Assembly (NCBI RefSeq): GCF_001279775.1
Contig: NZ_LGDG01000258.1
Coordinates: 1-62,917, forward strand
Origin: Streptomyces sp. MMG1533
GTDB lineage: Bacteria; Actinomycetota; Actinomycetes; Streptomycetales; Streptomycetaceae
DNA length: 62,917 nt
Reading direction: 5' to 3'
The translations under genes and the position numbers were made by a program. Positions within the stretch are counted from its first letter, which is position 1; each line of letters opens with the position of its first letter. Below, one piece after another: positions 17,697 to 26,859 of this stretch. A model generated the notes under the pieces. It did not search any database. It saw only the letters and a program-made list of their open reading frames with translations, and was not told where the DNA came from.

Positions 17697-18628
17697 GCGT
17701 CGTCGCCTCCCCTGAGCCGGCCCACCAGGAAGAGGGCGAGGAGCACCGAGATCACGGCGACCATCACGCAGCCCATCGCCGCCGCGTAGCCGAACTGGCC
17801 GTAGCGGAAGGCCTCTTCGTAGGCGAAGAGCATGGGCAGGCGGGTGCGGCCGCCGGGGCCGCCGCTGGTCAGGACGTACACCAGGGCGAACGAGTTGAAG
17901 TTCCAGATGAAGTTGAGGGCCGTGATCGAGAGGGCGACCGGCCTCAGTGCCGGCCAGGTGACCGTCCAAAAGCGCCGCCAGGCGCCGGCGCCGTCCATCG
18001 CGGCCGCCTCGTGGAGTTCGCGCGGGGTGTTCTGCAGTCCGGCGAGCAGAGCGACCGTCGTCTGCGGCATGCCGGCCCAGACGCCGACGACGACCACCGC
18101 GGGCAGGGCGGTGCCGAGGCCGCTGAGCCAGTCGCGGCCGTCGCCGAGGCCGAGGTCGCGCAGGGTCTCGTTGAGGACGCCCGCGTCCGGGTTGTAGACC
18201 AGCCGCCACATCACGCCGACCACCACCTCGGGCATGGCCCAGGGGATGATCGCGAGGGCGCGGGCCAGCCAGCGCAGCTTCAGCTCCTGGTTGAGGAGGA
18301 GCGCGAGGCCGAGCGCGAGCAGGAACTGCGGGACGGTCACCCCGACCGCCCACACCAGGCCGATCCGGAACGACTCCCAGAACAGCGTGTCGTGCAGCAG
18401 GTCCTGGAAGTTGAGCCCGCCGATCCACTCCGTGGGCTCGGTCCGCCCCGACTGGGAGTCGGTGAAGGCCAGCAGGATCCCGTAGAGCAGCGGTCCGACG
18501 CTCAGTACCAGGATCGGGATCAGCGCGGGCAGCACCAGGAACCAGGCCCCGTGGTCCGGCGGCCGCCGCCCCACCTCGGCGCGGGGCGCGCCCTGCGCCG
18601 ACCGCTTCGTCGCGGTCACCAAGGTCAC
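17693..18628 (-). CDS. Sugar ABC transporter permease, MalF type
   Basis: A 311-residue permease. A polar N-terminus is followed by AWFLVLPALIPILVLSVGPLLYGILLAF and further helices, with the EAA loop ELHEAAAMDGAGAWRRFWTVTWPALRPVALS. GTG 18628 is chosen because AAGGAG lies about 9 nt upstream. It is the first gene of the operon and is divergent from the APH-fold gene across 220 nt, where the promoter must lie; no clear LacI-type operator was seen. Confidence 0.87.
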   Translation of the reverse strand: MTLVTATKRSAQGAPRAEVGRRPPDHGAWFLVLPALIPILVLSVGPLLYGILLAFTDSQSGRTEPTEWIGGLNFQDLLHDTLFWESFRIGLVWAVGVTVPQFLLALGLALLLNQELKLRWLARALAIIPWAMPEVVVGVMWRLVYNPDAGVLNETLRDLGLGDGRDWLSGLGTALPAVVVVGVWAGMPQTTVALLAGLQNTPRELHEAAAMDGAGAWRRFWTVTWPALRPVALSITALNFIWNFNSFALVYVLTSGGPGGRTRLPMLFAYEEAFRYGQFGYAAAMGCVMVAVISVLLALFLVGRLRGGDDA

Positions 18629-18848
18629 GTGATCGGCTCCTTCGCGCGGCTCACGACGATCGACCCCCGGCGGGCCCCCGTCATGGTCGTGAAGGCGTAG
18701 TACGCCGTCAAGGCACCGTGCACATGGTCCGACCTGTGCGAATGCGAGACTGGCCGACGGATGGCGGGAACTCGACGGCGTGCGCGCGAGCATGCGCCGG
18801 GTGAAACGCCGGATCCCGGACATCGAGGACGGACACGGAGGCGGACGT

Positions 18849-19712
18849 ATGGACGAGGCACGGGCGCGGGAGGTACTGGCCGCGGCGGGCGTGCTGCCCG
18901 GCCCGGCGCGGGACGCGCGACTGCTCGCCCTGGGCGAGAACGCGGTGTTCGCCGCCGGTGACCTGGCCGTCAAGGTGGGCCGCGACGCCGAACTCCTCGA
19001 CCGCGCGCGCCGCGAACTGGACATCGCCGCGTGGCTCGAAGAGGCGGGCGTGCCCGCGGTACGGGCCGCCGGGCCCGAGGCGCTGCTGGTCGAGGGACAC
19101 CCGGTGACCGTGTGGCACCGGCTGCCCGACCCCGTACGGCCCGCCGAACCCCGGGATTTGGCCGAATTGCTCCGGTCCGTCCATGCTCTGCCCTCCCCCG
19201 CCTTCACCCTGCCGCCCCGGGAACTGCTGGGCGGCGTGGAACGCTGGCTGCGGCTCGCGGGCGAAGCGATCGACCCGGCCGATGCGGCCTATCTGCGCGA
19301 GCGCCGTGACGGCTTCGCGACGGCCGCGGCCGCGCTGACCCCCCACCTGCCGCCGGGCCCGATCCACGGCGACGCGCTCCCCCGCAATGTCCACATCGGC
19401 CCGGGCGGCCCGGTCCTGGTCGACCTGGAGACCTTCTCCGCCGACCTGCGCGAGCACGACCTGGTGGTCATGGCCCTCTCCCACGACCGCTACGGGCTGC
19501 CGGCCGGGGCGTACGACTCGTTCACCGGGGCGTACGGCTGGGATGTGCGGGAGTGGGAGGGCTGTTCGGTGCTGCGGGGTGCTCGGGAGACGGCGAGCTG
19601 TGCGTGGGTGGCTCAGCACGCGCCGAGCAATCCGAAGGCGCGGGCGGAGTTCGAGCGGCGGGTGGCGTCGTTGCGGGACGGGGACGAAAGGGTGCGGTGG
19701 TATCCGTTCTGA
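18849..19712 (+). CDS. Aminoglycoside phosphotransferase-fold kinase
   Basis: A 287-residue protein of the APH/choline kinase fold. The N-lobe nucleotide site includes LLALGENAVFAAGDLAVKVGR. The catalytic loop is HGDALPRNVHIG (HGDxxxxN), followed by the metal-binding VLVDLETFSADLREHDLV. Such kinases phosphorylate small molecules; the substrate is not predictable and antibiotic resistance should not be assumed. ATG 18849 is chosen for the GGAGGC about 6 nt upstream; an upstream in-frame ATG at 18780 would add 23 basic residues. Confidence 0.8.
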   Translation: MDEARAREVLAAAGVLPGPARDARLLALGENAVFAAGDLAVKVGRDAELLDRARRELDIAAWLEEAGVPAVRAAGPEALLVEGHPVTVWHRLPDPVRPAEPRDLAELLRSVHALPSPAFTLPPRELLGGVERWLRLAGEAIDPADAAYLRERRDGFATAAAALTPHLPPGPIHGDALPRNVHIGPGGPVLVDLETFSADLREHDLVVMALSHDRYGLPAGAYDSFTGAYGWDVREWEGCSVLRGARETASCAWVAQHAPSNPKARAEFERRVASLRDGDERVRWYPF

Positions 19713-19815
19713 ACGCCTGGAGTCCGGGGCCTGTTCTTGTCGGGCGGCTGCGCGTCGTACGTGGCCGGCCGCGCCCACGCGGCGGAGTCGCAGTTCGTCA
19801 CGGCCCCGCGACCCT

Positions 19816-20727
19816 TCAGGGCGTCGCATCCCGGGCCTGGATGGTTCGCGCTGCCTCCCGCAGCTCCGTCAGGACCGTACGGACCGCTTTGCGCGCAGCA
19901 CGTTCCGGGCGGTGCAGGGCGTCGATGTGACGTCTGGCCTGCACCCCTACGACAGGCCTGAGGACCAGGGTGGGATGCCGTCGCGTCGTCCAGCGCGGCA
20001 TCAGCGCGATCCCGCCACCCGCGGCCACCGCCTCCGCGGCCACCGAGAACTCGTTGATGGTGTGGGCCAGTCGGAGCCTTCGGCCCGCCGCCGCGGCGAT
20101 GGCCTCGATGGTCGCCCTGACCGGAAAGCCCTCGTGTACGGCGATCCACGGCTCATCGGCCACATCGGCCGGGGTCAGCCGTCGCTTGGCGGCGAGCGGA
20201 TGGTCCGCGGGCATGGCCACGTCCAGCGGCTCGCGCAGCAGCGTCGTCGCGGTCACCGCGCGCGGCCATGGCGGGGCGTGCTCCAGGCGGTGGGCCAGCA
20301 CCACGTCGTACACCCGGGTCAGCCGGGGGAAGTCGTCCTGCGCGACGTCCTCGTCGGCGAGCGCGAGCACCGGATGGCCGGGCCCGGCGAACGCCCGCAG
20401 CAACAGCGGGAAGAACGCCGCGCCCGCGCTGTGGAACGCCGCCACCGACACCTCGCCGTCCGGCCGCCCCACGAACTCCTCGACCGTGTGCCGGGCGCGT
20501 GCGAGCGCCGTCTCCACCTCGATCGCCGCACCGGCCAGCGCCTGACCGGCGTCCGTGAGGACCAGCCGCCGCCCCTCGCGCTCGGTCAGCGGCACGGGGA
20601 TCGAGCGCTGCAGCAGCCGCAGCTGCTGCGAGATCGCCGACGGTGTCACCAGCAACGCCTCGGCGACCGCGGTGACGCTGCCCAGTTCGCCCAGCTCCCG
20701 CAGGATCCGCAACTGCCGTTCGTCCAC
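19816..20727 (-). CDS. LysR-family transcriptional regulator (divergent to an EamA transporter)
   Basis: A 303-residue LysR regulator. The helix-turn-helix is at residues 3-60 (LRILRELGELGSVTAVAEALLVTPSAISQQLRLL), followed by a LysR_substrate domain. GTG 20727 is chosen because homology begins there (VDERQLRIL); upstream in-frame codons encode an unrelated 32 residues that run across the operator. It probably controls the divergent exporter gene through the inverted repeat at 20759-20775. Confidence 0.85.
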   Translation of the reverse strand: MDERQLRILRELGELGSVTAVAEALLVTPSAISQQLRLLQRSIPVPLTEREGRRLVLTDAGQALAGAAIEVETALARARHTVEEFVGRPDGEVSVAAFHSAGAAFFPLLLRAFAGPGHPVLALADEDVAQDDFPRLTRVYDVVLAHRLEHAPPWPRAVTATTLLREPLDVAMPADHPLAAKRRLTPADVADEPWIAVHEGFPVRATIEAIAAAAGRRLRLAHTINEFSVAAEAVAAGGGIALMPRWTTRRHPTLVLRPVVGVQARRHIDALHRPERAARKAVRTVLTELREAARTIQARDATP

Positions 20728-20758
20728 CCCCTCAGCATAGAAGAACTCTGTAGGACTA

Positions 20759-20775
20759 CTAAAAGATCGTTTTAG
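20759..20775. promoter_or_regulatory. LysR-type operator candidate
   Basis: CTAAAA, a 5-nt spacer (GATCG) and TTTTAG form a perfect inverted repeat in an AT-rich stretch between the divergent LysR and EamA genes, the expected position for autoregulation and for activation of the exporter. Confidence 0.55.
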
Positions 20776-20821
20776 AAAGTGGTTCTGGGCTTCAGTGGCC
20801 TCGCCGGTGCACCGTAGGCGC

Positions 20822-21799
20822 ATGTCCGACGCCCGCCGTACCGATGCGGTACTCCTCCTGGTCGCGCTCGTCTGGGGTTCCAGCTATCTGTCCGCCCAGA
20901 CCGCCACCGCGGCCCTCCCCGTCCTGGTGGTCCTCTTCGTGCGGTACGCCCTCTCCGCACTCGCCTGTCTCGGGCTCGTCGCCGCCCGCGCCGGGGCACG
21001 GCACGGCTCCCGCCGCTGGACCCGCGACGAGCTCCGCGTCGGGGTGCCCCTGGGGCTCACACAGGCCGCCGTCCTGGTCGTGGAGACGTACGGTGTCGCC
21101 CACACCACCGCCGCCAACGCAGGGCTGATCATCAGCCTGACCATCGTCCTCACCCCCTTCCTCGACCGCACCGGTCACCGGGGCGGCCTGCCGCCCGCCT
21201 TCTACGCCGCCGCCGGGCTGTGCGTCCTGGCCGTCGGACTCCTCATGTCCGGCAACGGCTTCCACGCGCCTCGACTCGGCGACCTGCTGATGCTGGCCGC
21301 GGCGTTCGTCCGCGCGGCCCACATGGCACTCGTCGGCCGGCTCACCACGGGCCGCGCGATACGCCCCCTGCACCTGACCACGGTGCAGACCCTCGTCGGT
21401 TCGGCCCTGTTCCTGGCACCGGCCGCACGCGAGCTGCCGACACTGGCCCGCACCGACGCAGCGACCTGGACACAGCTGGTCTATCTCGCCCTGTTCTGCA
21501 GTGTGTTCGCCTTCCTCGCCCAGACCTGGGCCGTCCAGCGCACCTCCGCCAGCCGGGCCAGCCTGCTCCTTGGCACCGAGCCGATCTGGGCCGCGGCGGT
21601 GGGCATCGCACTCGGCGGCGAGCACTTCACGCCGCTCGCCGGCCTCGGCGCGGCCCTGATGGTCGCCGGCACCTACTGGGGGCAGGCGGTGGAACGCGCC
21701 CACCGGACGGCGACGGCACAGAAGACCTCCATAACCTCGGACCCCTCCCCGACCGCAGAGGAACCCGCATGTCCGGCCACGACACTTACGAGCACCTGA
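20822..21799 (+). CDS. EamA/DMT-family exporter
   Basis: A 325-residue membrane protein with about ten helices and two EamA repeats. The first starts DAVLLLVALVWGSSYLSAQTA and the second lies around LGDLLMLAAAFVRAAHMALVGRLTTG. The conserved end LLGTEPIWAAAVGIALGGEHFTPLAGLGAALMVAG is typical of drug/metabolite transporters. ATG 20822 gives the normal start before the first helix. The 3' end overlaps the YbaK-like gene by 31 nt, so the two are co-transcribed. The substrate is unknown. Confidence 0.87.
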   Translation: MSDARRTDAVLLLVALVWGSSYLSAQTATAALPVLVVLFVRYALSALACLGLVAARAGARHGSRRWTRDELRVGVPLGLTQAAVLVVETYGVAHTTAANAGLIISLTIVLTPFLDRTGHRGGLPPAFYAAAGLCVLAVGLLMSGNGFHAPRLGDLLMLAAAFVRAAHMALVGRLTTGRAIRPLHLTTVQTLVGSALFLAPAARELPTLARTDAATWTQLVYLALFCSVFAFLAQTWAVQRTSASRASLLLGTEPIWAAAVGIALGGEHFTPLAGLGAALMVAGTYWGQAVERAHRTATAQKTSITSDPSPTAEEPACPATTLTST

Positions 21800-22266
21800 T
21801 CTCCCTGCTCGACGCCGCCCGCGTCGACTACCGCCTCATCGACCACGCGCCCGAGGGCACCACCGACAAGGTCTGCGCGCTGCGCGGACACCCCGCCTCC
21901 GAAGCCGCGAAGTGCATCGTGCTGCGGGTCAAGGTCGACCGACGCACCACGCGTCACGTCCTCGCGGTGGTTCCCGGGGATCGGCGGGTCGACCTGGGCG
22001 CCATCCGCGTGTTGTTCGACGCACGTTACGTCGGCTTCAGCGACGCGGAGACGGCCGAGCGGCTGGCTCGGGCGGTACCCGGCACGGTCCTCCCCTTCAG
22101 CTTCGATCCCGACCTCGAAGTCATCGCCGACCCGGACGTGGTGGCACAGCCGAAGCTGTACTTCAACGCGGCCCGGCTGGACCGCTCACTGCTCCTCTCG
22201 GGCTCCGACTACGAGCAGGTCGCCCGACCCCGGGTGGAACCCATTTCGAGCACCGTGGATGCGTGA
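21769..22266 (+). CDS. YbaK/prolyl-tRNA deacylase-like protein
   Basis: A 165-residue protein of the YbaK/ProX trans-editing fold: LDAARVDYRLIDHAPEGTT, then conserved Lys in AAKCIVLRVKV and the C-terminal YFNAARLDRSLLLSGSDYEQV. Members hydrolyse mischarged aminoacyl-tRNA (for example Cys- or Ala-tRNAPro). ATG 21769 lies 7 nt after AGAGGA. It is coupled to the upstream EamA gene, an unusual pairing for an editing enzyme. Confidence 0.8.
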   Translation: MSGHDTYEHLISLLDAARVDYRLIDHAPEGTTDKVCALRGHPASEAAKCIVLRVKVDRRTTRHVLAVVPGDRRVDLGAIRVLFDARYVGFSDAETAERLARAVPGTVLPFSFDPDLEVIADPDVVAQPKLYFNAARLDRSLLLSGSDYEQVARPRVEPISSTVDA

Positions 22267-22274
22267 CGCCCGGG

Positions 22275-22997
22275 TCAGACCGGCTCGTCCGCAGGCTCCC
22301 GCAGCGGCCATGTGCCGTCCACCACCGCGTCCGACTCGCCCTTGCGGCGCAGGAAGCTCTGGAAGTCCGCCGCCCACTCGGCGTACCACTCGATCTGACG
22401 GCGGTGCAGTTCCGCGGGGCCGAGGGCCGCGATCTTGGTGTGCCGGTCGGCTATCGCGCAGGCCAGCCGGGCCGCGGCGAGAGCATCGGCCGAGGCGTCG
22501 TGGGCGGCGTCGAGCGGGACGCCGTACTCCGTGCAGACGGCTTCCAAGTTGCGCTTGCCGCGGCGGTAGCGGTCGGCCCAGCGGTCGATCGTGTACGGAT
22601 CGACGACCGGGGCCGGGTCGACGCCGCCGAGGCGGTCGCGCAGGGACGGCAGGCCGTACCTGCGCAGTTCGGCGGAGAGCAGGGTCAGGTCGAAGGCCGC
22701 GTTGTAGGCGACGACCGGCACACCCGTCTTCCAGTACGTCACGAGGACGTCGGCGAGCGCGTCCGCCACCTGGTCGGCGGGCCGGCCCTCGGCGGCCGCG
22801 CGCTCATTGCTGATGCCGTGCACCGCCACCGCGTCCGCCGGAATCTCCACGCCCGGATCCGCCAGCCACTCCCGGTGCCCGACGGGCTGTCCGTCCCTGA
22901 CCTCGATCACGGCCGCCGTGACGATGCGCGCCTCGAGCGGATCGGTCCCGGTCGTCTCCAGGTCGAAGCCGATCAGCAGCTCCCGGTGCCAGCCCAT
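22275..22997 (-). CDS. DnaQ-like 3'-5' exonuclease
   Basis: A 240-residue DEDD exonuclease. ExoI is IGFDLETTGTDPLEARIV, ExoII is VPVVAYNAAFDLTLLSAEL, and ExoIII has the DEDDh His in LDAAHDASADALAAARL. The C-terminal part (HRRQIEWYAEWAADFQSFLRRKG) is typical of actinobacterial stand-alone members. It is not fused to a polymerase, so a role in RNA or DNA end trimming or repair is likely. ATG 22997 is chosen, with a GGGGGA site upstream. Confidence 0.88.
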   Translation of the reverse strand: MGWHRELLIGFDLETTGTDPLEARIVTAAVIEVRDGQPVGHREWLADPGVEIPADAVAVHGISNERAAAEGRPADQVADALADVLVTYWKTGVPVVAYNAAFDLTLLSAELRRYGLPSLRDRLGGVDPAPVVDPYTIDRWADRYRRGKRNLEAVCTEYGVPLDAAHDASADALAAARLACAIADRHTKIAALGPAELHRRQIEWYAEWAADFQSFLRRKGESDAVVDGTWPLREPADEPV

Positions 22998-23107
22998 GGG
23001 TGGTCCCCCTTCTTGGTGGTGCTTTCCCCCAGTGGTCTCCACGATCCCATGCGCCACTGACAATCCGAGGACCGCATTCCGCTTACGGACCTGCGGCAGG
23101 GGACAGT

Positions 23108-24388
23108 TCAGGACACCGGCCGCGAATCAGCCCAGGCCACCTCGAACTCCTCGCGATAGGTCGGGAAGAGGCCGGCCTCGTCGACTTCGCCCGACTTGAC
23201 CAGCTTGCTTCCGCCGCGCAGGACCAGCACCGGCGCCTCCATGCCCCGCGCGCGCCGCAGATAGGACTGCACCACGGCGACTCCGTCCGAGCCGTCGCCG
23301 TCGACGAGGTACGCCGTGAAGCGGGGTGTCTCGTCGTAGACCTGGATCTCGAAGGCACCTGGATCGCGCAGCTTCGAGCGCACCCGGCGCATGTGCAGGA
23401 TGTTCATCTCGACCGCGCGGCTCAGTTCACCCCGCTTGATGCCGAGTTCACGCTCTCGTCGCTTGACCGCGCTGGAGGCCGGGTTGAGGAACAGCAGCCG
23501 TACCCGGCAGCCGGTCTCGGCGAGGCGCACCAGGCGGCGGCCGGAGAAGTTCTGCACGAGCAGGTTGAGGCCGATGCCGACGGCGTCGAGCCGACGGGCG
23601 CCGCCGAAGATGTCCTCGGCGGGGAACTGGCGCATGAGCCGCACCCGGTCGGAGTGCACGGCGACCACGTCCCCGTACCGGTCGCCGACGAGGTCCTCGA
23701 CGGCGTCCACGCGCAGTCGGCGCGCGGAGGGCACGTCGCCGGCCGTGCCCAGTATCTCCAGCAGCCGGGACGAGGCCCGCTCGGCCTGTCCGAGGACCGC
23801 CTCGGACAGGGCCCGGTTGCGCGAGACGACGTTACGGGTGACCTCCAGCTCGTCCAGGGCGAGTTCGACGTCCCGGCGCTCGTCGAAGTACGGCTCGAAG
23901 CAGGGCCAGTGCTGCACCATCAGCTCGCGCAGCTGGGGCAGGGTGAGGAAGCTGAGGACGTTGTCGTCGGCCGGGTCGAGCAAGTAGCCCTTGCGGCGGC
24001 TGACCTCGCGCACGGCGACCGCGCGCTGGACCCACTCCTGCCCGGCGGGGCCGGCGGCGGCCACCACCCAGTCGTCGCCGTGGACGGGTTCGTAGATGGG
24101 GCGCAGTACGGCGGCCACGACCGCGCGCAGCCGCTGTTCGACGAGGTTCAGCCAGATGTAGGCACGTCCGGCCCGCTGGGCGCGCGTACGCACCTCGCGC
24201 CAGGCGTCGGCGTCCCAGTCCAGCTCCGGCCCGATGGCACCCGCATCCATCGGCCGGGCCAGGGACACCGTGCCGGGCGGGGCGTCTGTGGAGTGCCCCT
24301 CGTGACCCTCGTCACCAGGGGGCAGCTCCAGCCCTCCCGAGCCCACCCGCGCACCGCCTTCCGCTCCCCCGAGCACTCCCCATCCCAA
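23108..24388 (-). CDS. SAV2148-type HEPN-domain protein
   Basis: A protein of about 426 residues conserved in Streptomyces and, from memory, annotated as the SAV2148 family HEPN-domain protein. The middle carries a helical segment (AYIWLNLVEQRLRAVVAAVLRP; ALSEAVLGQAERASSRLLEILG). The C-terminal half resembles a nucleotide-binding or phospholipase-D-like alpha/beta fold (RLVRLAETGCRVRLLFLNPASSAVKRREREL). The start is uncertain: TTG 24388 gives the longest frame, and in-frame GTG codons within the first 20 residues are also possible. Its role is unknown. Some HEPN proteins are RNases, but no canonical RxxxxH motif was confirmed. Confidence 0.65.
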   Translation of the reverse strand: MGWGVLGGAEGGARVGSGGLELPPGDEGHEGHSTDAPPGTVSLARPMDAGAIGPELDWDADAWREVRTRAQRAGRAYIWLNLVEQRLRAVVAAVLRPIYEPVHGDDWVVAAAGPAGQEWVQRAVAVREVSRRKGYLLDPADDNVLSFLTLPQLRELMVQHWPCFEPYFDERRDVELALDELEVTRNVVSRNRALSEAVLGQAERASSRLLEILGTAGDVPSARRLRVDAVEDLVGDRYGDVVAVHSDRVRLMRQFPAEDIFGGARRLDAVGIGLNLLVQNFSGRRLVRLAETGCRVRLLFLNPASSAVKRRERELGIKRGELSRAVEMNILHMRRVRSKLRDPGAFEIQVYDETPRFTAYLVDGDGSDGVAVVQSYLRRARGMEAPVLVLRGGSKLVKSGEVDEAGLFPTYREEFEVAWADSRPVS

Positions 24389-24449
24389 CGATCAAGGAAG
24401 GGTACTCCGCGAGCGGTCGGCGGTGCAGCCGGATGGACAGGGTCATTTC

Positions 24450-25787
24450 TCAACTACGAGGCTGCCAGTGGCCGTTCTGCCAGGCGAGATCGGCGGGAGT
24501 GAGCGGATTCATAGCCGTGACGTCCCTCGGGACGATGGAGAACCCCTGCCAGTGGACCGGCATGGGCTGCTGGTCCTCGTCCCGGGCTATGTGGTGGAAG
24601 CCGACGTTCATCCAGACGATCGGGTGGGTGAGGGTCTGGCCGTTGACCCACTTGTCGACGGACTTGCCGGTGCCGGCGCAGCTGCCCGGGTTGTTACTGG
24701 CGAACAGCTGGCACTTGTTGTACTGGGTGAAGTAGAGGTCGTGCTTGGTGAAACTGCGGCCCGGGTACTTGGTGGTGGTGCCGGGGACGATCTCGTACGA
24801 CCTGGCGTGCCCGTCCTTGTTCTTGCCGGTCGCGCTGACCATCCGCCACCAGCGGTAGGCCTTGGCGTCGCCGGTGCTCTCCTTGGTCACCTTGGTGCGG
24901 GTGGTCTTGGTGGTCGGGGTCCGCTGGCCGCGGGTGGTGACGGCCGAGTCGTACTGCTCGACACGGTTCTTGGAGGAGCCGTCGAGGGCGAAGTCGAGGC
25001 GCCAGAAGACGTTGTGGCTGTGGCTGGTGGCGGAGGCCTTGGCGCCCTTGCCGATCGGCCAGCCGCGTCCGTCGCCGGAGTCGTAGTCGTCGTAGGAGAG
25101 GCTGCCGGTGGCGCCGACGTTCATGGTGATCGTGCCGTCGTCCTGGAAGCGCCACTCGGTCATGTACTCGTACCAGCCGACCTGGTTGACCGTGTAGACG
25201 AGGAGGTCCTTGCCCTGGGCCTGGTAGAGCTTGTTCGTGAAGTTGTCCTGCATGCGGTAGGCGTGGCCACGGGAACGGGTCGTGGTGCACAGGCCCTTGA
25301 CGTTCGGGTCGTCCGGGTTGCCGTCCGGGACCTTGACGGTCTTGATGGTGCCGCCGGGGCACTCGCCGGGCGCCATGTCCATCAGCCCCTGGGCGAAGTT
25401 GTAGCCCGTCAGGTCGTCGTACTCCCACTTTCCGTCGTCGTAGGGGACGTGGATCTGGCCGAGCCGGGCGCTGTTGAGGACCTTGATCGGCTTGGTCTCG
25501 CCCTTGGGCTGGTAGGAGACGTCGTCCAGGACGAGGCCGGCCTTGCCGTCGTAGCGCCAGCACATCCGCCAGGTCGTGCCGGTGGAGAGCTTCTGCTCGA
25601 TGCGGTAGGCGGCGCTGCAGTCGGGCGCGGCCGCCGCGGCGGCGGTTCTCGGCTGGGCGGCGGCCGGTCCCGTGCCGGTCGTCAGACCGGCGGCGAGCGC
25701 GGCCACGGCGAGGCCGACGGCGGTCCGCCCGCGGGCAGGACTGGTTCCCCGCAGCCGGAGGCCGCTGGACAGGTTGTTCACGCGCAT
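24450..25787 (-). CDS. Copper amine oxidase catalytic domain as a separate secreted subunit (tyramine oxidase subunit B type)
   Basis: A 445-residue secreted protein with an Arg-rich signal peptide ending near residue 45. It aligns with the C-terminal catalytic domain of quinoprotein copper amine oxidases, which oxidise primary amines to aldehydes with H2O2 release. The TPQ-precursor Tyr206 lies in QVGWYEYMTEWRFQDDGTI. Copper ligands His256 and His258 lie in SHSHNVFWRLDFALDG, and the third His is 398 or 399 in GFHHIARDEDQQPMP. The base Asp is probably in YDDLTGYNF. The usual Asn before TPQ (NYDY) is replaced by Trp205. The N-terminal domains are encoded by the next gene upstream. ATG 25787 follows GAGGGAG. 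Confidence 0.78.
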   Translation of the reverse strand: MRVNNLSSGLRLRGTSPARGRTAVGLAVAALAAGLTTGTGPAAAQPRTAAAAAAPDCSAAYRIEQKLSTGTTWRMCWRYDGKAGLVLDDVSYQPKGETKPIKVLNSARLGQIHVPYDDGKWEYDDLTGYNFAQGLMDMAPGECPGGTIKTVKVPDGNPDDPNVKGLCTTTRSRGHAYRMQDNFTNKLYQAQGKDLLVYTVNQVGWYEYMTEWRFQDDGTITMNVGATGSLSYDDYDSGDGRGWPIGKGAKASATSHSHNVFWRLDFALDGSSKNRVEQYDSAVTTRGQRTPTTKTTRTKVTKESTGDAKAYRWWRMVSATGKNKDGHARSYEIVPGTTTKYPGRSFTKHDLYFTQYNKCQLFASNNPGSCAGTGKSVDKWVNGQTLTHPIVWMNVGFHHIARDEDQQPMPVHWQGFSIVPRDVTAMNPLTPADLAWQNGHWQPRS

Positions 25788-25843
25788 GAAGAAATGACTC
25801 CCTCGCAGGAGGTGCAGGTTCGAAAGGGTGGACGAAGGCCGGC

Positions 25844-26665
25844 TCAGCGGCCGAGGTCGGCGACCTTGCGGGCGCTCAGGTCGATCACCAGGTTCCTGGT
25901 GTCGATCCACGACCCGTTCTTGACCTTCGTGAACAGCCGCACGCAGCGGTGCTCGCCGCACTTGTCCAGTGCGGCCGGCTGGGCGCCCTCGGTGGCGCGG
26001 TAGATGCCGCCGCTCAGCGACAGCTGGTCCGGCGAGGTGAGCTCCTTGCCGATGGCGTCCTTGTAGTCCGCCTTGAGGCCCGCGCCCAGCGGGTCGGCGA
26101 TCAGGAGCGCGGCCGCCTCGATGTTCTCGGCCCGGCTCGGCGGCGGCTGGACGCCCCGCTGCTCGCCGGTCTGCACGACCTTGCCGGTGTCGAGGTCGAC
26201 GGTCTTGGTGACGAGGGTGTCGTCCCGGTAGTCGTAGAACGTCACGTCGGCGCGCCGGGGCGGGTCCGTGGCGTCCGCCTGGTCGGCCTCCGGCTCGGCC
26301 AGGTCGACGCTGAGGCGCTGCGGGCCGCGCTCGCCCTCCACGTCCTCGCTGGCGTTGAACAGCTGCTGGTTGACAGCGATCTGTTCGACCCGCTGGATCT
26401 CGTCGTCGGTCAGCGGGTCGCTGCCCGTGCCCTTGTCGCCCTCGGCCGGAGCCTGCTCGACGACCCCGGGTGCGACGGCCGCCCCGTCCTGGCCCTGCCC
26501 CTGGCCTGCCTGCTGCCCGGTCTGGCTGCCCGCGTTCCCGCCGCCCGTTTCGTCGGCCCCCGCCGACCCCGGCAGGGTGATGGCTATCATCGCGGCGGTC
26601 GAGGCCACCGCGATGGCCGTACCGGCCACCACCTTGCCGAGATGGCGGCGCACTGTGTCACGCAC
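25844..26665 (-). CDS. Copper amine oxidase N2/N3-like domain protein, partner of the catalytic subunit
   Basis: A 273-residue exported protein. The signal segment is VVAGTAIAVASTAAMIAITLPGSAGA, then a Gly/Gln-rich linker. The following domain carries RRADVTFYDYRDDTLVTKTVDLDTGKVV and QPPPSRAENIEAAALLIAD, typical of the N2/N3 modules that precede the catalytic domain in ordinary amine oxidases. It lies 56 nt upstream of the catalytic gene in the same direction, so both are probably made and exported together as a split enzyme. It contains no copper or quinone site of its own. Confidence 0.72.
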   Translation of the reverse strand: MRDTVRRHLGKVVAGTAIAVASTAAMIAITLPGSAGADETGGGNAGSQTGQQAGQGQGQDGAAVAPGVVEQAPAEGDKGTGSDPLTDDEIQRVEQIAVNQQLFNASEDVEGERGPQRLSVDLAEPEADQADATDPPRRADVTFYDYRDDTLVTKTVDLDTGKVVQTGEQRGVQPPPSRAENIEAAALLIADPLGAGLKADYKDAIGKELTSPDQLSLSGGIYRATEGAQPAALDKCGEHRCVRLFTKVKNGSWIDTRNLVIDLSARKVADLGR

Positions 26666-26859
26666 GTCTTCCCCCTACTCCCCCAACATCCCGGGAGTAC
26701 GAATTTGCCCCACTGGTTCGGCATACCGGCCGCACGAGGCGGGGTATGCACTGGTCGCCCGGTAAGAGGGGCGTAAGTCATAGGTGGTTCCATCACTTTC
26801 GTGGACACTCGGGGCCAAGGCAGCCCCAGCGGCGCGGGACACCTGAAAGAGTCGTTTGC

